DNA from: Hibiscus mutabilis
Taxonomy: Eukaryota; Streptophyta; Magnoliopsida; Malvales; Malvaceae
Direction: 5' to 3'
Assembly: GCA_019671005.1 (NCBI GenBank)
Contig: CM033732.1
Span: forward strand, 12,001,932-12,065,931
Length of the DNA: 64,000 nucleotides
Shown here: piece after piece, positions 1-11,480 of the stretch
Numbering within the stretch: position 1 is the stretch's first letter
How the letters are laid out: the number at the start of each line of letters is the position of its first letter
The notes under the pieces: model-generated
What the model saw: the letters and a program-made list of their open reading frames with translations, nothing else
What the model was told of the DNA's origin: nothing
The model's database searches: none
Translations under genes and position numbers: made by a program

Positions 1-1370
1 GTCTAGTTCATACCATGTCCGATGCAACAGTCCTGTTATCTCCAATTCAAGTCGAGTCTGCCAGTTTTGATTTTTCATCTGAATCAAAGGAAACCAAAGC
101 CAAGTCGCCAGTGACACCTTCTTTACACACGCCATCTGATGCCACTGATGCACCTGCTGCATCGGAGCCTACCCAGGAAAAGGAGGAAGTTGGAGCCTCC
201 ACTACCGCTTTAAAATCGAACCTGAAAAGAAAGAAGCAAATAGCCCCTGATCGTGGGCCATTTGTGAGAAGAAAAACCCGTGATGCATGACAAATAGTCT
301 CCGAAGAGGGGTCATCTTCTTCCTAAACTCCTTTACATTTCATTCCATTGTATTTACATGATCATGCATTTTTATTTTTTTTGTTTTTCTTGTATATATG
401 TGTTGTTCCATGCATTAGGGACAATGTACATCTTGGGTTTGGGGATGTGCGTTTGTTCACATTTATGCCATGTATTTCATGTTTAATTTTCTGTTGCCAT
501 GCCATTTAGGATAGATGCATAGCGAACCACTAAAAAAGAAAATTTTTTCCTCGGTTTAACCTTGAAAAATGTTAGCATTTGTTAGGGAAGTTTAATTTGA
601 TCTAGGTGTCTATCCAATGAGGAAATTTTAATCTTTAGTTGTCATGCCATGCCAGGTTAGCTTGGCAATTGATCTCTAGTTTAGGGAACTAAAATTCCAC
701 TTAACACATAGTATGTATCTAGTTCCTTAGCAAACTTAGACTTTTTGAAACTATGCTCAGATTTGAAAATAAAAATAAAAAAAGATCAAATGATTCTAGG
801 GTAAAATAAACTAATAAGGCAGCAATGTTCTGCCAGGGCGATGAAAAAAATGAACTCTCTTATACCTAGGGATAATAAGTTACTTGGGCCTTTGTGGTTT
901 GCTCCATCTTAGTTCTCAAGTCCAAAACCTTAGAGTATGAGTTGAAGAGAAAGCCTAGTAATGTCTAGATTAAGGTGGGGATTCGTGATATGCTCCCTCT
1001 TATCTCTCACGCTAAATAGTGTCACGAAGCAAGCTTAAATGAATGCCAACAAAAACCCTTAGAAAGAAAAAAAATGATAAAAATCTGAGTTTAGGTAGTA
1101 AATTGGCTAAGGGAGTGAACGAACACTCGATGCATATTGCCTACACATCATGCACTCTTCATGAAATTAGACTAGATTTATATTGTTGCACTTGAATTAC
1201 TACCTGTTTGGCATTAATGCACTGAGATAATGAGAACAGAAATAGAGCCTAATTCTGTTTGCCAGCATGTGTTGGCATTCAACCAAAATTTTGTCGAGAT
1301 AACATTTTCGCAGTTTTTGTTTTTATTTTGTTTGCATTACTTGACAAGCAATGAGTTAGGTTTGGGGGTG
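1..1370 (+). mobile_element. 3' internal end of an Athila-like LTR retrotransposon
   Basis: This is the right-hand part of an element that begins left of the window. It has the same order as the 3' end of the two complete Athila-type copies at 30.6-31.5 kb and 51.1-51.9 kb: a charged C-terminal ORF, a phrase about a dense 'gggacaatg' signal just after it (417-427), a non-coding AT-rich stretch, a second phrase 'gacaagcaatgag' (1343-1355), then a G-rich polypurine tract at the LTR border (about 1361-1369). Base sequence is clearly diverged from the two later copies, so it is a different family or an older insertion. No other coding sequence is visible in 300-1370. Confidence 0.7.
15..290 (+). 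CDS. C-terminal part of Athila post-integrase (env-position) ORF
   Basis: The 91 codons are rich in Ser, Thr, Ala, Glu and Lys and end in a basic tail (KRKKQIAPDRGPFVRRKTR). They end 1.08 kb before the LTR, the position and composition of the ORF3 tail in the Athila copies at 30.4-30.66 kb and 50.8-51.1 kb, which also end in a Lys/Arg-rich stretch. The first Met at 15 is probably internal, because the frame seems to continue out of the window. The function of this Athila ORF is not established; it sits where env lies in retroviruses, but I see no signal peptide or membrane segment. The similarity is of position and composition only. Confidence 0.5.
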   Translation: MSDATVLLSPIQVESASFDFSSESKETKAKSPVTPSLHTPSDATDAPAASEPTQEKEEVGASTTALKSNLKRKKQIAPDRGPFVRRKTRDA

Positions 1371-2897
1371 TGTTACCTCTCCAAAAGTACTGTTTTTAAT
1401 GTCAATCTTACAATGCTTTTGCTTGTTTTTAGGTGTACTTAGTCGCATCAGGAGTATAAAACCATGCATTTGCATAAGGATTTTAGAATTCTATCTATGC
1501 TGGTGTGAAGGGTTGTTTTGTTGGCAATTTTGCAGGTTTGGCATAGGATTTGGCCCAGAAAAGCAACACAGGAAATAGTGCCAAAGAGAATGCCGAGTGC
1601 TGTTGGCACAGATGGACCAGACAATGCTAAGCACTGGTTGGCAGAGAAATGAACTTGATGCCATGCCAAGAGGTTGTTGGACCCCGAAAAAATAGGACAT
1701 GATTAGGATCTGAAAAGATAGCAATTGGATTAATCTCTGAAAAAAATAATAGATAAGATGGTGCCAAGACTGGTTGGCAGATTCATGCCAAGCTTAGACA
1801 CCAAGGCAGGGTTGGCAGAATGACGTCAACCCTAGCCTGATCAACTTTCATTCAAATTTGGATAAGATAATTATCTCTTATCCCTTGCATTTAAAATTCA
1901 AATGAGGAGCTCATCCTATCCCTTCCTTGCACGCATATTTAAACACCAACAAAGGAGGATCTTGAAATGGGAGATTCATTGATAAACGATCGGAGTGGGG
2001 GGTTGGTGTGCAACGATTGACAACCGGCTGCACCTTGGAAGGGTGGTTCAACAAACTTTGCCGAGAAGCCTGGATCTTGAAGGCTGCATCGAGAGACCCT
2101 TTCTAGCCTATTCTCTCTATCAAGTTATTTATTTTGTTTTTAATGATGATGTAGTTCGAAAACGTTTATGGATTGTTGGTTAAATCCCCCACCATGGACT
2201 AATTTAATAGTTGGTGGGGGATGTTTGCGTTGAACGCTATTTTATGTTTTAGTTTTTAATAATAAATATGCCTTGGCAATGTTTTATCTATTCGGCATAC
2301 TTTACTATTTCCTAAATACTATGCCAAGCGAGAGCTGGCACTGTTGGCCTATTGCTCCTCCATATCTTAATAGAATTGAGGTGGCAACGATTAAGTTGTT
2401 GAATACTAAGGAGAGAAGCTTCGAGAGAAGTCGTTCAAGTAGATGAACTTACTTCGGGAGTAAAATCTACCCCTTAGAAGTATAAATTGGATCTTAATCA
2501 AATTGGTTTATTTAAAAGCATGCACTATAGAGATATAGAGGCTTTTACATGATCAATTTAGGGCAATGGCTATCGAGAGAGGCTTTGCTAATTTTGAATC
2601 TGCTCGGCAAACAATGCCAAGATAGGTTGTTATTAAATGCTGGCACGACATGAATAGCGTGAAAACCAAGCATTCCCTGCCAACGCTCATTATTCATAAA
2701 AGCACATTCCTTGCCAACGTCTTTACTCTACTTTCATTTCTTTTCCATTCAATTATTTCCAAAACCAATTTCAAAACAAACCAACTTTTTTCTCAAGGCA
2801 AGTAACAATTAAAGCAATTGAATTCCAAATCAATATCTATGGAATTGATACTCAGCTTACTGCTGTATTACTTGTAGACCGTGATACTTGTACGCAA
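1371..2897 (+). mobile_element. 3' LTR of the Athila-like element (right end approximate)
   Basis: The LTR starts with TGTTACC directly after the G-rich polypurine tract, as in the Athila copies (TGATAAG and TGTTAAG after the same kind of tract). It is rich in TTGGCA/TGCCAA words, such as at 1600-1640, 1755-1795 and 2265-2345. A TATA-like sequence (catatttaaac) lies near 1926. The right end is placed by likeness to the other LTR ends (TTGTACGCAA near 2888-2897); no target duplication was found because the left end is outside the window. Confidence 0.5.
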
Positions 2898-3082
2898 AAG
2901 ACTCATCTTGGCACTATTTTATATTTTTCCAGCACATATCTTTTGCCCCTTTTGCAGCATTTCACCTAGAGAGTCTACAAAAAGACATCAACATAATCAA
3001 GTGGATTGGTGGGTCTTATGCTATTTATTTATTAAGGGTATATCAATTGCCATCTTTAGCTGAGGGGAATGTCATAAAGTGA
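2888..3082 (+). other. Unassigned short reading frame
   Basis: This 64-codon frame follows the LTR and has a hydrophobic middle. I recognise no family. It has no visible splice partners and sits between two repeat segments, so it may be a fragment of a captured gene or simply chance. It is recorded because it is the only open stretch between the LTR and the repeat block. Confidence 0.15.
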
Positions 3083-3221
3083 AATGAGCCAATATTTGTA
3101 GTTGAAGTCCGGCTTGTAACCGTTGTGCTAGTCTAAATTAAACAAATGCTAGAGCGGAGGTAATTTGACACTCTAGAGAAACCATGACAGTTTTTCCTGT
3201 TGATTGGGCAGAGAGCCGTAG

Positions 3222-3640
3222 TCGATGAGCGAACATGTAAGCAAATGACTCGACCCTGAAACATTATCGGAGGAGTGAATATATAAGGAAATGACTCGAA
3301 TCCGAAAAATCACCGGGGAAGTAAATATATAAGAGGAGAACTCAACCCTAGGAAATCATCAAGGGAGTGAATATGAGCAAATGACTTGACCCAGAAAAAT
3401 ATTAAGGGAGTAGATACATAAACAAATGACTCAACTCCCGAAAACCATCAGAGGAGTAGATATATACACAAATGACTCAATTCTCGAAAACCATTAGAAT
3501 AGTAGATATATAAACAAATGACTCAACTCCAAGAAACCATCGGATGAGTAGATATATAAAAAATGACTTAACTCTGGTAAATCATTGAATGAGTAGATAT
3601 ATTAACAAATGACTCAATGCCGAGAAATCATCAAATGAGT
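3222..3640. repeat. About 46-bp tandem repeat, nine degenerate units
   Basis: Nine units of 43-49 bp follow each other. Each has the skeleton GTAGATATATAA, then CAAATGACTCAA, then a GAAA-CATC-GAGGA tail. The last five units are the most alike; the first ones have diverged. There is no unique spacer between the units, so this is a minisatellite, not a spaced repeat array. Confidence 0.8.
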
Positions 3641-3644
3641 ACAC

Positions 3645-4035
3645 ACAATCATCTATACCCTTGTAGTGCTGATGTTGTCATAGCACAAATGAGTATAGGT
3701 ATCTCCACTCTTGTCAAACAACAATGCGAGTAGCATTGAGTGATACGGAGGAAATCTTCTAACGGAACAGACATTCACACTCTTGCAATTCAGGTGTTAC
3801 TTGAGACACAAGAGTGTGTACATCTCGACTCCCTTAGAGAAAAACACATCATCAGAGGCAGTGGATGGGCATAAACGACCTCTGCATCCTTGTTGAGCCA
3901 TTGTCATCCAATACATAAATGGACGTATGCATTCACACTTTTGCAAATTAGGTGTCGCTAAGGACAAAAAAGTGCGAGCATCTCCACACCCTTAGAGAAA
4001 ATGCAATGCCATAGGCATTGAATGAGTGGAGGCAT
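3645..4035. repeat. Three degenerate longer repeats (about 130-158 bp)
   Basis: Three related blocks begin near 3645, 3772 and 3930. The last two share 'cattcacacttttgcaa', a following 'aggtgt' phrase, 'catctcc/gac' and 'cccttagagaaaa'. The first is recognised mainly by its 'ctcttgt...atgag' portion. They lie directly after the 46-bp array, inside the same LTR-like segment. Confidence 0.55.
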
Positions 4036-4717
4036 CTGACAATATTCATTGAAGAATATAAGCGTAGGGATGCATTGAAATCCTAGAGAGACGCAAACAT
4101 TTACAAATTTTGTATATTCATTCATCCATAAAGCAAATTATAAAACATTTATGAATATTGGGTGAAGGCATCTCGACACCTTCTTAGAAGCATACATAAT
4201 AATCCATATAAGTATAGCAGAAAGTATTAAAGAATGTTTTATTTCTCGAAGTCTATCTGTGCAGAGGAAAATCCATGAGCTAACATATCTCTACACCTTT
4301 AAGGGTGAAGTATGGTCTTTAAGCCAGTCCCTCTTAACGTCTATTTAGAATAGAAAAGCTCTTAAAAGTATTCTTAGAAGTTCTAGCTAAGGTGCATGAT
4401 CATTTCTAAGCTTGAAAGTATGAAAGAGGGTCTCAACGCCTTTGTTTGTACTGGTAGCTCAAGTAGCTTAGTCTAAAGGCTTTCGTTTCTACGCTACCTG
4501 GCAACTATCCGGACTTGCAATGCTTTGCAGAGGATGTGCGCATATTTTGAGGAAGGCAAATGCTCTAGAGGTGCAAAGGCTGTAATATTTCTTCCAAAAA
4601 CACTCAAATAAATGTGTCAAATCCAAAATTGATTAATTAGCCAAAATTCTAATTAATCCTAAACCGAACCCAAGCAACTTGACCGAATCTCCTAACTTGG
4701 ATTTTGGGATGTTACAA

Positions 4718-7116
4718 ATAGAGTTTATGAACTTGAGAGCAACTTGTTTCTTGCTATTGATCCTACGCGATCTTAACAAAATGGTGTTGTTAACTTGTTT
4801 TTATTTTATGGTTTTGTAAAACTTAATACTTTATTTAATACAGTTACTCCTTGATTAATGTTCTTTGTCATTGGTTTTTTTTTCTCTCAAACTGCTATAG
4901 AAATATAGAGTTACATTTAACAAGTTTTAACCAAATAAAAAATGATTTTAGAGCCATGAGTAATGAAAGTTATTGCATGGCTAAGTCCAATGAGGCTTGG
5001 ACTTAGTTGGATATGGTTGTATCGAAACTTGAATAGATATATGTATCGACAGGCTATGTCAAATGGCACATTGGGGCTATCTTGGGTAAATCTATTTGTG
5101 GCCTCAAAAGAGCTTCACCCATCAACTATGTTGGTATCGTGGCAAAGCAAATATTAATACGATTGTGCTGCATTAGATAATTTTATCTTTTAGATCACAA
5201 CTTGTTGATTGGTTCTGGATGTATCAAGATTCCCTCTTCTATATATCTCTTTAGTTCTCATTTATATTCCTGAACCTCATTGAATATTATAACTATTACA
5301 ACCAATACATTTGATAAACACTACACATTCTCTGTTGGATTCGACAACCCGACACACACCTTGGTGTGTCTATTTTATTACTTGTATCGATAGTGTATAC
5401 TTACACTATTTACATGTCAGAATACAAAGACACCAATGATCGTAGGCCATAAGTCTCTGTTAGTTGTTGATGGTATTAGTTAAGGTGGAAAATGGTGTGG
5501 GTTTGTAGGGATACCCCCTCTCTCATATCTATACCCACATATACACCCTCTCACGTGGATACATTAAAAAAACCACACCCATTACTCAGCACATACACGC
5601 TCATACCCATCTATACTACCTTAAAAGAAATCCACTTCATCTCATAATATAAAAATCAAAACTTTATTCGGTTTACTCCAAAAGAAACTAGACTCAAATG
5701 TCTTTCTAACCATATAAGGTTGTACTTCTAATTCGACTTTTACGATTTATGATGAATTTTTAAAGTCGTCGTCGAACTAGTATTAGGAGCAGCTATTGAT
5801 CTATTTTTCTGACCTGCAATCACTTAAAAATTCATATCTTTTAAAATAAAGATCGAAAATGATCTTCTATTAGTCTAAACAAAACTATAGTTACTCATAG
5901 TTACAATGATGTATGGATCACTTTCTAATTATTTATATAGAATTTTTGGTGATTTTTTGAACTCACTGCCTATACATAAAATCCTTGACAGTTTTCAAAA
6001 TTTTGATTTTTAACTCCAGTAATCATTCCAAGCATATTTCACATGAATGATAACAAATATTCATCCAAAACCATGCCACCTAATATATTTATATATATAT
6101 ATAATTTAAATAAAATCATATTTTATTTTTATTGAAATAACCTTATTCATATGATGGATAGTGGGCGGACGAATGCGAGGAAGGTAGATATATGGTGGAT
6201 AAGGTCTCAAATCCATCACCTACCCACGATGGGTATAACTTTTGACTCCTACACCTGTTCACTACCCACCAAACTCATATCCATACTCGTCGGAATTGGA
6301 ACAGATAAGGTGCAGAATTCCTGAAATTGTACTCGTCTACCATCCTTAAGATGTTTTTGATTTCATATCGTTATTGGAGATGATTTAGGGTTATTTGTTT
6401 TATTGGTTTGAGCTGTTGTTACTATCAACTACAATCAGAAGTTGCTTGATTTAATTGATTCTTCATTACACTATCTGGTTATTGTTCTCGATTGCTATGA
6501 TACTACCGGAAGTTACTATTGTTTTGGTCATTCTCTGCTTGTTTTGAACCAAAATTTGTTATTCTGCCTAATTAATTCTTGGATGATGAGGCATTTATTA
6601 CTGATGTTGGTTGTGTGATAAGTACTTCTAATTTTGGTCGATATTACTACTAAAAGATGGGATTGTTTTTAAGAACAATATGATTTTTTCATTTTTTGCA
6701 TTGGACATTGGATGTTGGACATTGCTGCTACAGAATTGTGTTGCTCAATTAATGTTATTTTATAATACTTCGTTGTTTGTTGCTTCTTCTCCATGATAAA
6801 CATGGAACTTGATACTTCATAGCCAAGTGTCTATGGTAGAAAATATTTAAGGAGTCGAGAGTTTAACAATTGTGCTCTCCTTAACCAGACATAAGAGAGT
6901 GTCTTCTTGCCCAAAAGAGACTTTAGATTGTACCCTGAAACATGTAGCTTAACCATCTTGCTTCAACAAAAGGAAAGTCTCAATAAGCGACGATGAAGCA
7001 CAATAAAGATGAAGGAAGAAAATTGTTGGAAGATTAAAGAAGAAGAAAAGAAAGAATGCTAAAAAAATGTTGCATTTTGTTCATTCGTTCGAGCAGCTCA
7101 CAATTCACATAACTCA
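4718..7116. other. Intergenic DNA with dispersed repeats, no gene seen
   Basis: No convincing exon structure, RNA gene or complete element is visible. The stretch holds two members of a dispersed GGGTA/CCCAC-rich repeat (about 5480-5640 and 6150-6340), an AT microsatellite near 6085-6105, and an isolated 64-codon frame at 4963-5157 that I could not assign. The rest is AT-rich single-copy-like sequence. Confidence 0.5.
6150..6340. repeat. Dispersed CCCACGAYGGGTAT-type repeat
   Basis: The segment shares 'gtgggcggacgaatgcg', 'aaggtctcaaatc', 'cccacgatgggtataactttt' and 'actacccacc' with 56521-56700, and more weakly with 5480-5640 and 12361-12570. Four members in 64 kb, in both flanks and outside the nest, point to a mobile or formerly mobile family. 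No terminal repeats or coding sequence were found. Confidence 0.6.
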
Positions 7117-7395
7117 ATGTACTTCAAGATCATCTCACTGAATTTCAAGAAGATTGAAAAAGTAGGAAGAATGTTAGACTATAAGGATTATGCTATTGTT
7201 GAATTCAGGGAAGGATCCAAGAATTTAAGTTTGGTGGTTCACCTATTTACTTTATTTAGAGGTTTAAGGCTTCGAATCCTTCCAGACAATCAATTTGACT
7301 ACAACATACTAAATAAGCATCAAAATTTGTATTTTGTTAAAGAAATCTCTCTACTTGAAAAAAGAATTAAAAAAGTAATAACAACCCCCAATTGA
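7117..7395 (+). other. Unassigned 92-codon reading frame
   Basis: The frame is open from an ATG for 92 codons and is rich in Lys, Ile, Leu and Phe, as expected from its AT content. I recognise no domain, signal peptide or neighbour that would support expression. It may be chance. Confidence 0.15.
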
Positions 7396-7594
7396 TAAAA
7401 GTGATAAGAAAGTTGAATTGATAAAGGGATGAGAAGAGAAATTCGGGATCAACCATTTTTTCTTGTCAAATAGAATGTTTAAAGAGATACGTGTGATATC
7501 GTGAAAGTTCTTCCGAGTTTTAAAGACAAAGGTTATCAAAAGTTCGAGCATTTGAGGATTGACCCAAATGTAATTTTTGTAGCAGTAATTTTTT

Positions 7595-7790
7595 TTAAGT
7601 GTGAAAGGTGACCCAAATGTAACCTTACCCATAATTGAGTGACCGAAATGTAACCTTACCCATATTTGAGTGGCTCAAATGTAACCTTACCCATATTTGA
7701 GTGACTCAAATGTATCTTTTAAAAACCGAATGACCCAAATGTAACATTAGCCATAATTGAGTGACCTCCATTGTAATTTACCCCAAAAAT
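7595..7790. repeat. About 41-bp tandem repeat, about five units
   Basis: Units with the skeleton GTGACCCAAATGTAACCTTACCCATAATTGA follow each other with small changes; the fourth unit is disturbed (tatcttttaaaaaccga). The unit is AT-rich and non-coding. Similar phrases often mark the ends of plant DNA transposons, but no matching opposite end was found nearby. Confidence 0.75.
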
Positions 7791-7799
7791 TGATGGTGG

Positions 7800-9589
7800 G
7801 TCACGTACCTACGTACATTCGCCTCTGGTTGAATCAGCTTCAATATGTTAAGCCAAGCATATTGTTAGTTGGTTTTTAGTTATTTTTAACGAGTTTTAGT
7901 TAGATAGTTAAATTGGGCTATATAAGCCATACAAGGATAACAAACTAAGGATATCTTTTACCCATTATTCCTTATAATTCATTTAACGTAACATAATTCT
8001 AAAAATTTTATTTTGCATGTATTTTGCCTAAATCATCGTTCATCTCTTTTCCTACATTTTATCGCTGGCCGGTGGCCACCTTACTGTGGTACCGATATCT
8101 CCTTTCTCACATTGTTGGTATTTAAAGTGTTTTACCAACAGGTTTATAAAGACAGTGGTTGTCTAACATCATTTACAATGATATGTTCGTTATATTTTTA
8201 AAATATATATATGTTTATGTAAAAAAGTATAATATGTATAAATCTATTACACGTAAATAAAAGACATAGATTTATAGGAAAATATTTTATGCACTGGTGG
8301 TAGAAACAAAAAGTTTTCACAAGCATCTTAGTTGTATGGTTTATGGGTGTAGTTTAGGTTTAGGTTTACGAGTTTAGAATTTAGGGTTAGTTGTTTGAAT
8401 TTAGAGTGCATATGTCAGGGTTTAGGTTTAGGGTGATATGATTAGAGATTTTTTGTTTCCACCGTCGATGTATGACATAATTATCCTAGATTATATATAT
8501 ATATATATATTCTTTTTAAACATATAATTTAATACAATGTCTATTCTATTTAGATTCTTTTTAATCCATAAATTGAAGAACATTAAACGTTTAAATATGT
8601 TTAATCTCACGTCCTATTATGTATGTACCAACGATAATATCAACTAATTAAATCCAATCTGTTATTAAATATATTTTTACCGATAAAAAATAATCAAAAT
8701 ATAAAACCCACTATTTATTATAGTTTGGATTTAAGCTAATATCTTATTTTTATTCAAAAGAAATGATATGAATGATTGGAATTTTTAAACTTAGAAATGA
8801 ATTAACAAAGACATTTTTTTAATTTAGAGTGTATGAGAAATGAACTCTTTAATTTTTGTTTGTTCAATGAATTATGCAGGGTTAAAATACTAATGAAAGC
8901 CCTTAACTTTGTCAATATTTAAATAAGCCTATATACTTTTGTTATATTCAAATAATCCCTTAAACTTTAATTTATACACATTTTAATATTTACCTTGCAT
9001 CTAAATAAGCCAGTAGTATTTAATTTATACCTCAAACACTTCACATATAAATCAAATTTCATTTGAATATAAGAGTTTATTTGAATAAAAATCAAATAAT
9101 AGGGGTTTACTTCGATTCAATAAATGCATATGGGCTTTTTAAAAAAATGAAAAATAGTTGAAGGATCTTTGTAATATTTTTAACCATTATGCAGAACATA
9201 GTTTCTCAAATGCACCATTTCAACTCATTTAATATTGTACCTTAAAAAACAAAAGCTGAGATCCATGGAACTTATGTACATATAATACAAGAAATCAAGG
9301 GTATGTTATAAATATAAGATACGTTGACCCAATGTAAAACTATTCGATTTTACATCTTTTTAGGAAATAATCGTTGGAAGAGTTAAATGAATGTATGAAA
9401 TTAACGGTAGGAAATGAAGATATTTTTACGGAAAAGAATGAATTATCTCAATTTAAAAGTTTTAATCTCGGTACTTAAACTCAACAGTTAATCCAATGAT
9501 TCGAACTCGGTGTAAATCTAAAATTGTGTAGGTAGATTCCAATGATTCTAAATCAATATAACAAAGTAACCAGTGTCCAACAGATAAAT
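7800..9589. other. AT-rich intergenic DNA, no gene seen
   Basis: Apart from the candidate MITE at 8290-8472 and a TA microsatellite at about 8494-8510, I see no exon, RNA gene or recognisable element. The block 8880-9010 has the 'cttaaactttaatttatacac' style of degenerate short-period sequence that is common in plant intergenic DNA. Confidence 0.4.
8290..8472. mobile_element. Candidate MITE with telomere-like interior
   Basis: The left end TGCACTGGTGGTAGAAACAAAAA and the right end, read in reverse as TACATCGACGGTGGAAACAAAAA, form an imperfect terminal inverted repeat with the shared core GGTGG...AAACAAAAA. Between them is a run of degenerate TTTAGGG/TTTAGGTTTA repeats (about 8335-8435). Size (about 183 bp) and lack of coding fit a miniature element. 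No clear target duplication was seen, so the superfamily stays open. Confidence 0.5.
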
Positions 9590-11480
9590 TCAGTAACTAA
9601 GGCCAAGTTGAAGTCCAAGTGCGGCATGGAAAAGTAACAGTGCCATTATCCCACTACTAAAATCCCATGCACATTTCTCAATCCAGGATTTCCCTACAAA
9701 ATGATTCAATATGTCATTATAGCATAGAACATAAGAATGATGAGATATTATTGTTGGTTTTTAGGAACAAATGAAACGTTTCATCAATTACCTCGAACAA
9801 TGTTGGCAAAATGGTTTGAATTGTCAAGAGAGTAAGACCAATGAAACCTGTAACAGCATGTGGACTGCAAAAACACAAAGGTTTATCCATTCACTGTGGC
9901 TTCTGTATTTAATTGGCAAAACTTGTTTCAGGAAATATAAAAATGGGAAATAATTACCTTTCAAATATGGGTTTGTCTGAAGTTAAAAGAGATGTTATGC
10001 CGCCTGTTGCTCCTAAAGCAAAGAAGAAAAACATACCACCCAGAAGCTTTGGGTGCAAATCTTTAGCCTTGGCCTTTTCCTCCTAAATTGACAAGAGAAA
10101 AACTATCACATTACAGTCCGTATTTTTGTCGGGACTGAACACCGTTTCACGATGTCTTACCACATCATCGGAATAGTGAATGCGTAAGCCTAGATATATT
10201 CCATACCCTCCCATGGCGAAAAGCACTACAGCCTAACAACATTGAAGGCAAATATGGCCAAGAATAATGAAACAATGCAAGCGGTGCCCAAGAGATAAAT
10301 TCAGAGACTAGGCAAAGGATCTTGTCCATGTTGCCAGGGTGCCCCCAATGCACAAGCCAATCAGGAAGATTCCATGATTTCACTAGCTCAACAAAGGGAC
10401 CAAAGAGAGACCTCGCAGTCCCAGCTGTTTGTAAAGATATTCAAGCTTGGAATAAGTAGCTAGGATATAAATCAAAATTAGACTCACCATAGAGTAATAC
10501 ACGTCTGTATGTATAGCTTTGCTTAAAAAAGATCCAAACTCTACCCCTCCAACAGTTTATACAACATATCAATCAAATTCCATGGCAATTACAACAACCA
10601 TGCTCTTTAAGTTGTATCAACTATGGTGAAAACCATAGTGCACCAATTTGAAATAAGAGTGCCATGGTATCCAGATTCTTCATTTTTCTTAAAATGTTTG
10701 TTTCAAAACTATTGTCTGATAGAAACACTTTGAAGAGGCATCAGTGCATAACATTGGAAATATGTTGAGTAGCTGGAAATTTTCTCATGCCTAAAAGTTA
10801 ACATCCAACAGAATTCCTCATTAGTAGATTTCTTTGATTTGGAAATAACAGGTTCTTAACAGAGTATTTCAAACAATATAATGTTTATAAAAGCCTGTTT
10901 GATTGGTTAACAGAATAAAGTAATAAACCAACAAAGGTATTTGAATGAAAACTCTGTTGATCAGGATTCCAGTGAGTAATGCCAAATACAAGTATGTATT
11001 TATAGGGGCATGTTCATCTTTCTCTAAGCTTTTTAAATGTTTGAAGGTCATATCCATTCAAATAGCGGTCCGCTGCGGCACCATCCAAAACTGCTATTGT
11101 GTACACGGATATCAACAAAAGTACTTTTTTTGAAGAATCAAGCAGCATGGTTGAAAGAAACTGAAGTGAAAATGCAGTATTACCTCCGGGAAGAGCAGCC
11201 ACGAGTAGGAAAGGCAAAGGAGTGAAGCAGTAGAATAAAGTTTCTCTAGCCTCCTCCACTTCCTCCCTTCCACATCTCCACCATCATCAACTACAATGAG
11301 CTCATTTTTCACAGCACAGGGTTGAGTGAACATAACATTTCCGTTTCTTTTTTGTTGCAGATAGAAAGGCAAACACTTGGTTGGCGTGCCAAAAGGGGTG
11401 GGCTGCCAACGAGGAATTGGGAATGAAGGGGCAGCGGGGAGGAGAGGAGCAGCCCTTAGACAAAAGGCAGAGGAAGCCAT
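9590..11480 (-). pseudogene. DUF4079-type chloroplast membrane protein gene, with lesions
   Basis: A split gene reads right to left. Exon 1 (start codon 11480) encodes a Ser/Pro/Arg-rich transit-peptide-like N terminus. Later coding blocks are about 10546-10488, 10424-10327 (WNLPDWLVHWGHPGNM), 10232-10161 (AVVLFAMGGYGIYLG), 10082-9958 (HPKLLGGMFFFFALGATGG), 9864-9792 and 9693-9590. Most borders are GT-AG. Several hydrophobic stretches and the HPGNM/HPKL signatures fit DUF4079 (PF13301), a membrane family shared by cyanobacteria and chloroplasts with no settled role. Three lesions stand out. The frame changes inside exon 1 near 11200-11250. The expected donor after 10327 reads GA instead of GT. 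A missing base near 9655 brings a TAA at 9646-9648, about 20 codons early, while the C-terminal residues continue in another frame. The second coding block (11184-11014) is the least certain. A sequencing error could mimic one lesion, hardly three. Confidence 0.65.

Larger units (their letters stand above)
3115..4717 (-). mobile_element. LTR-like segment, minus sense, rich in tandem repeats
   Basis: Read on the minus strand, the segment would start TGTAACATCCCAAAATCC at 4717, a common start for plant Ty3/Gypsy LTRs. It could end in GGTTACA at 3115 (plus strand TGTAACC). Between these ends there is no coding sequence but there are two repeat arrays (3222-3640 and about 3645-4035). No primer-binding site or polypurine tract was found beside it and the flanking five bases do not match, so a solo LTR is a possibility rather than a demonstrated call. 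It could instead be the hypervariable 3' untranslated region of a Tat-type element. Confidence 0.35.

Noticed and set aside
3222..3640. Regularly repeated units resembling a CRISPR array
   Set aside because: The repeats adjoin with no unique spacers, are degenerate, and lie in plant nuclear DNA; a minisatellite explains them.
4963..5157. 64-codon frame at 4963-5157
   Set aside because: Some phrases recall retrotransposon fragments, but no motif could be fixed; not enough to call a gene.
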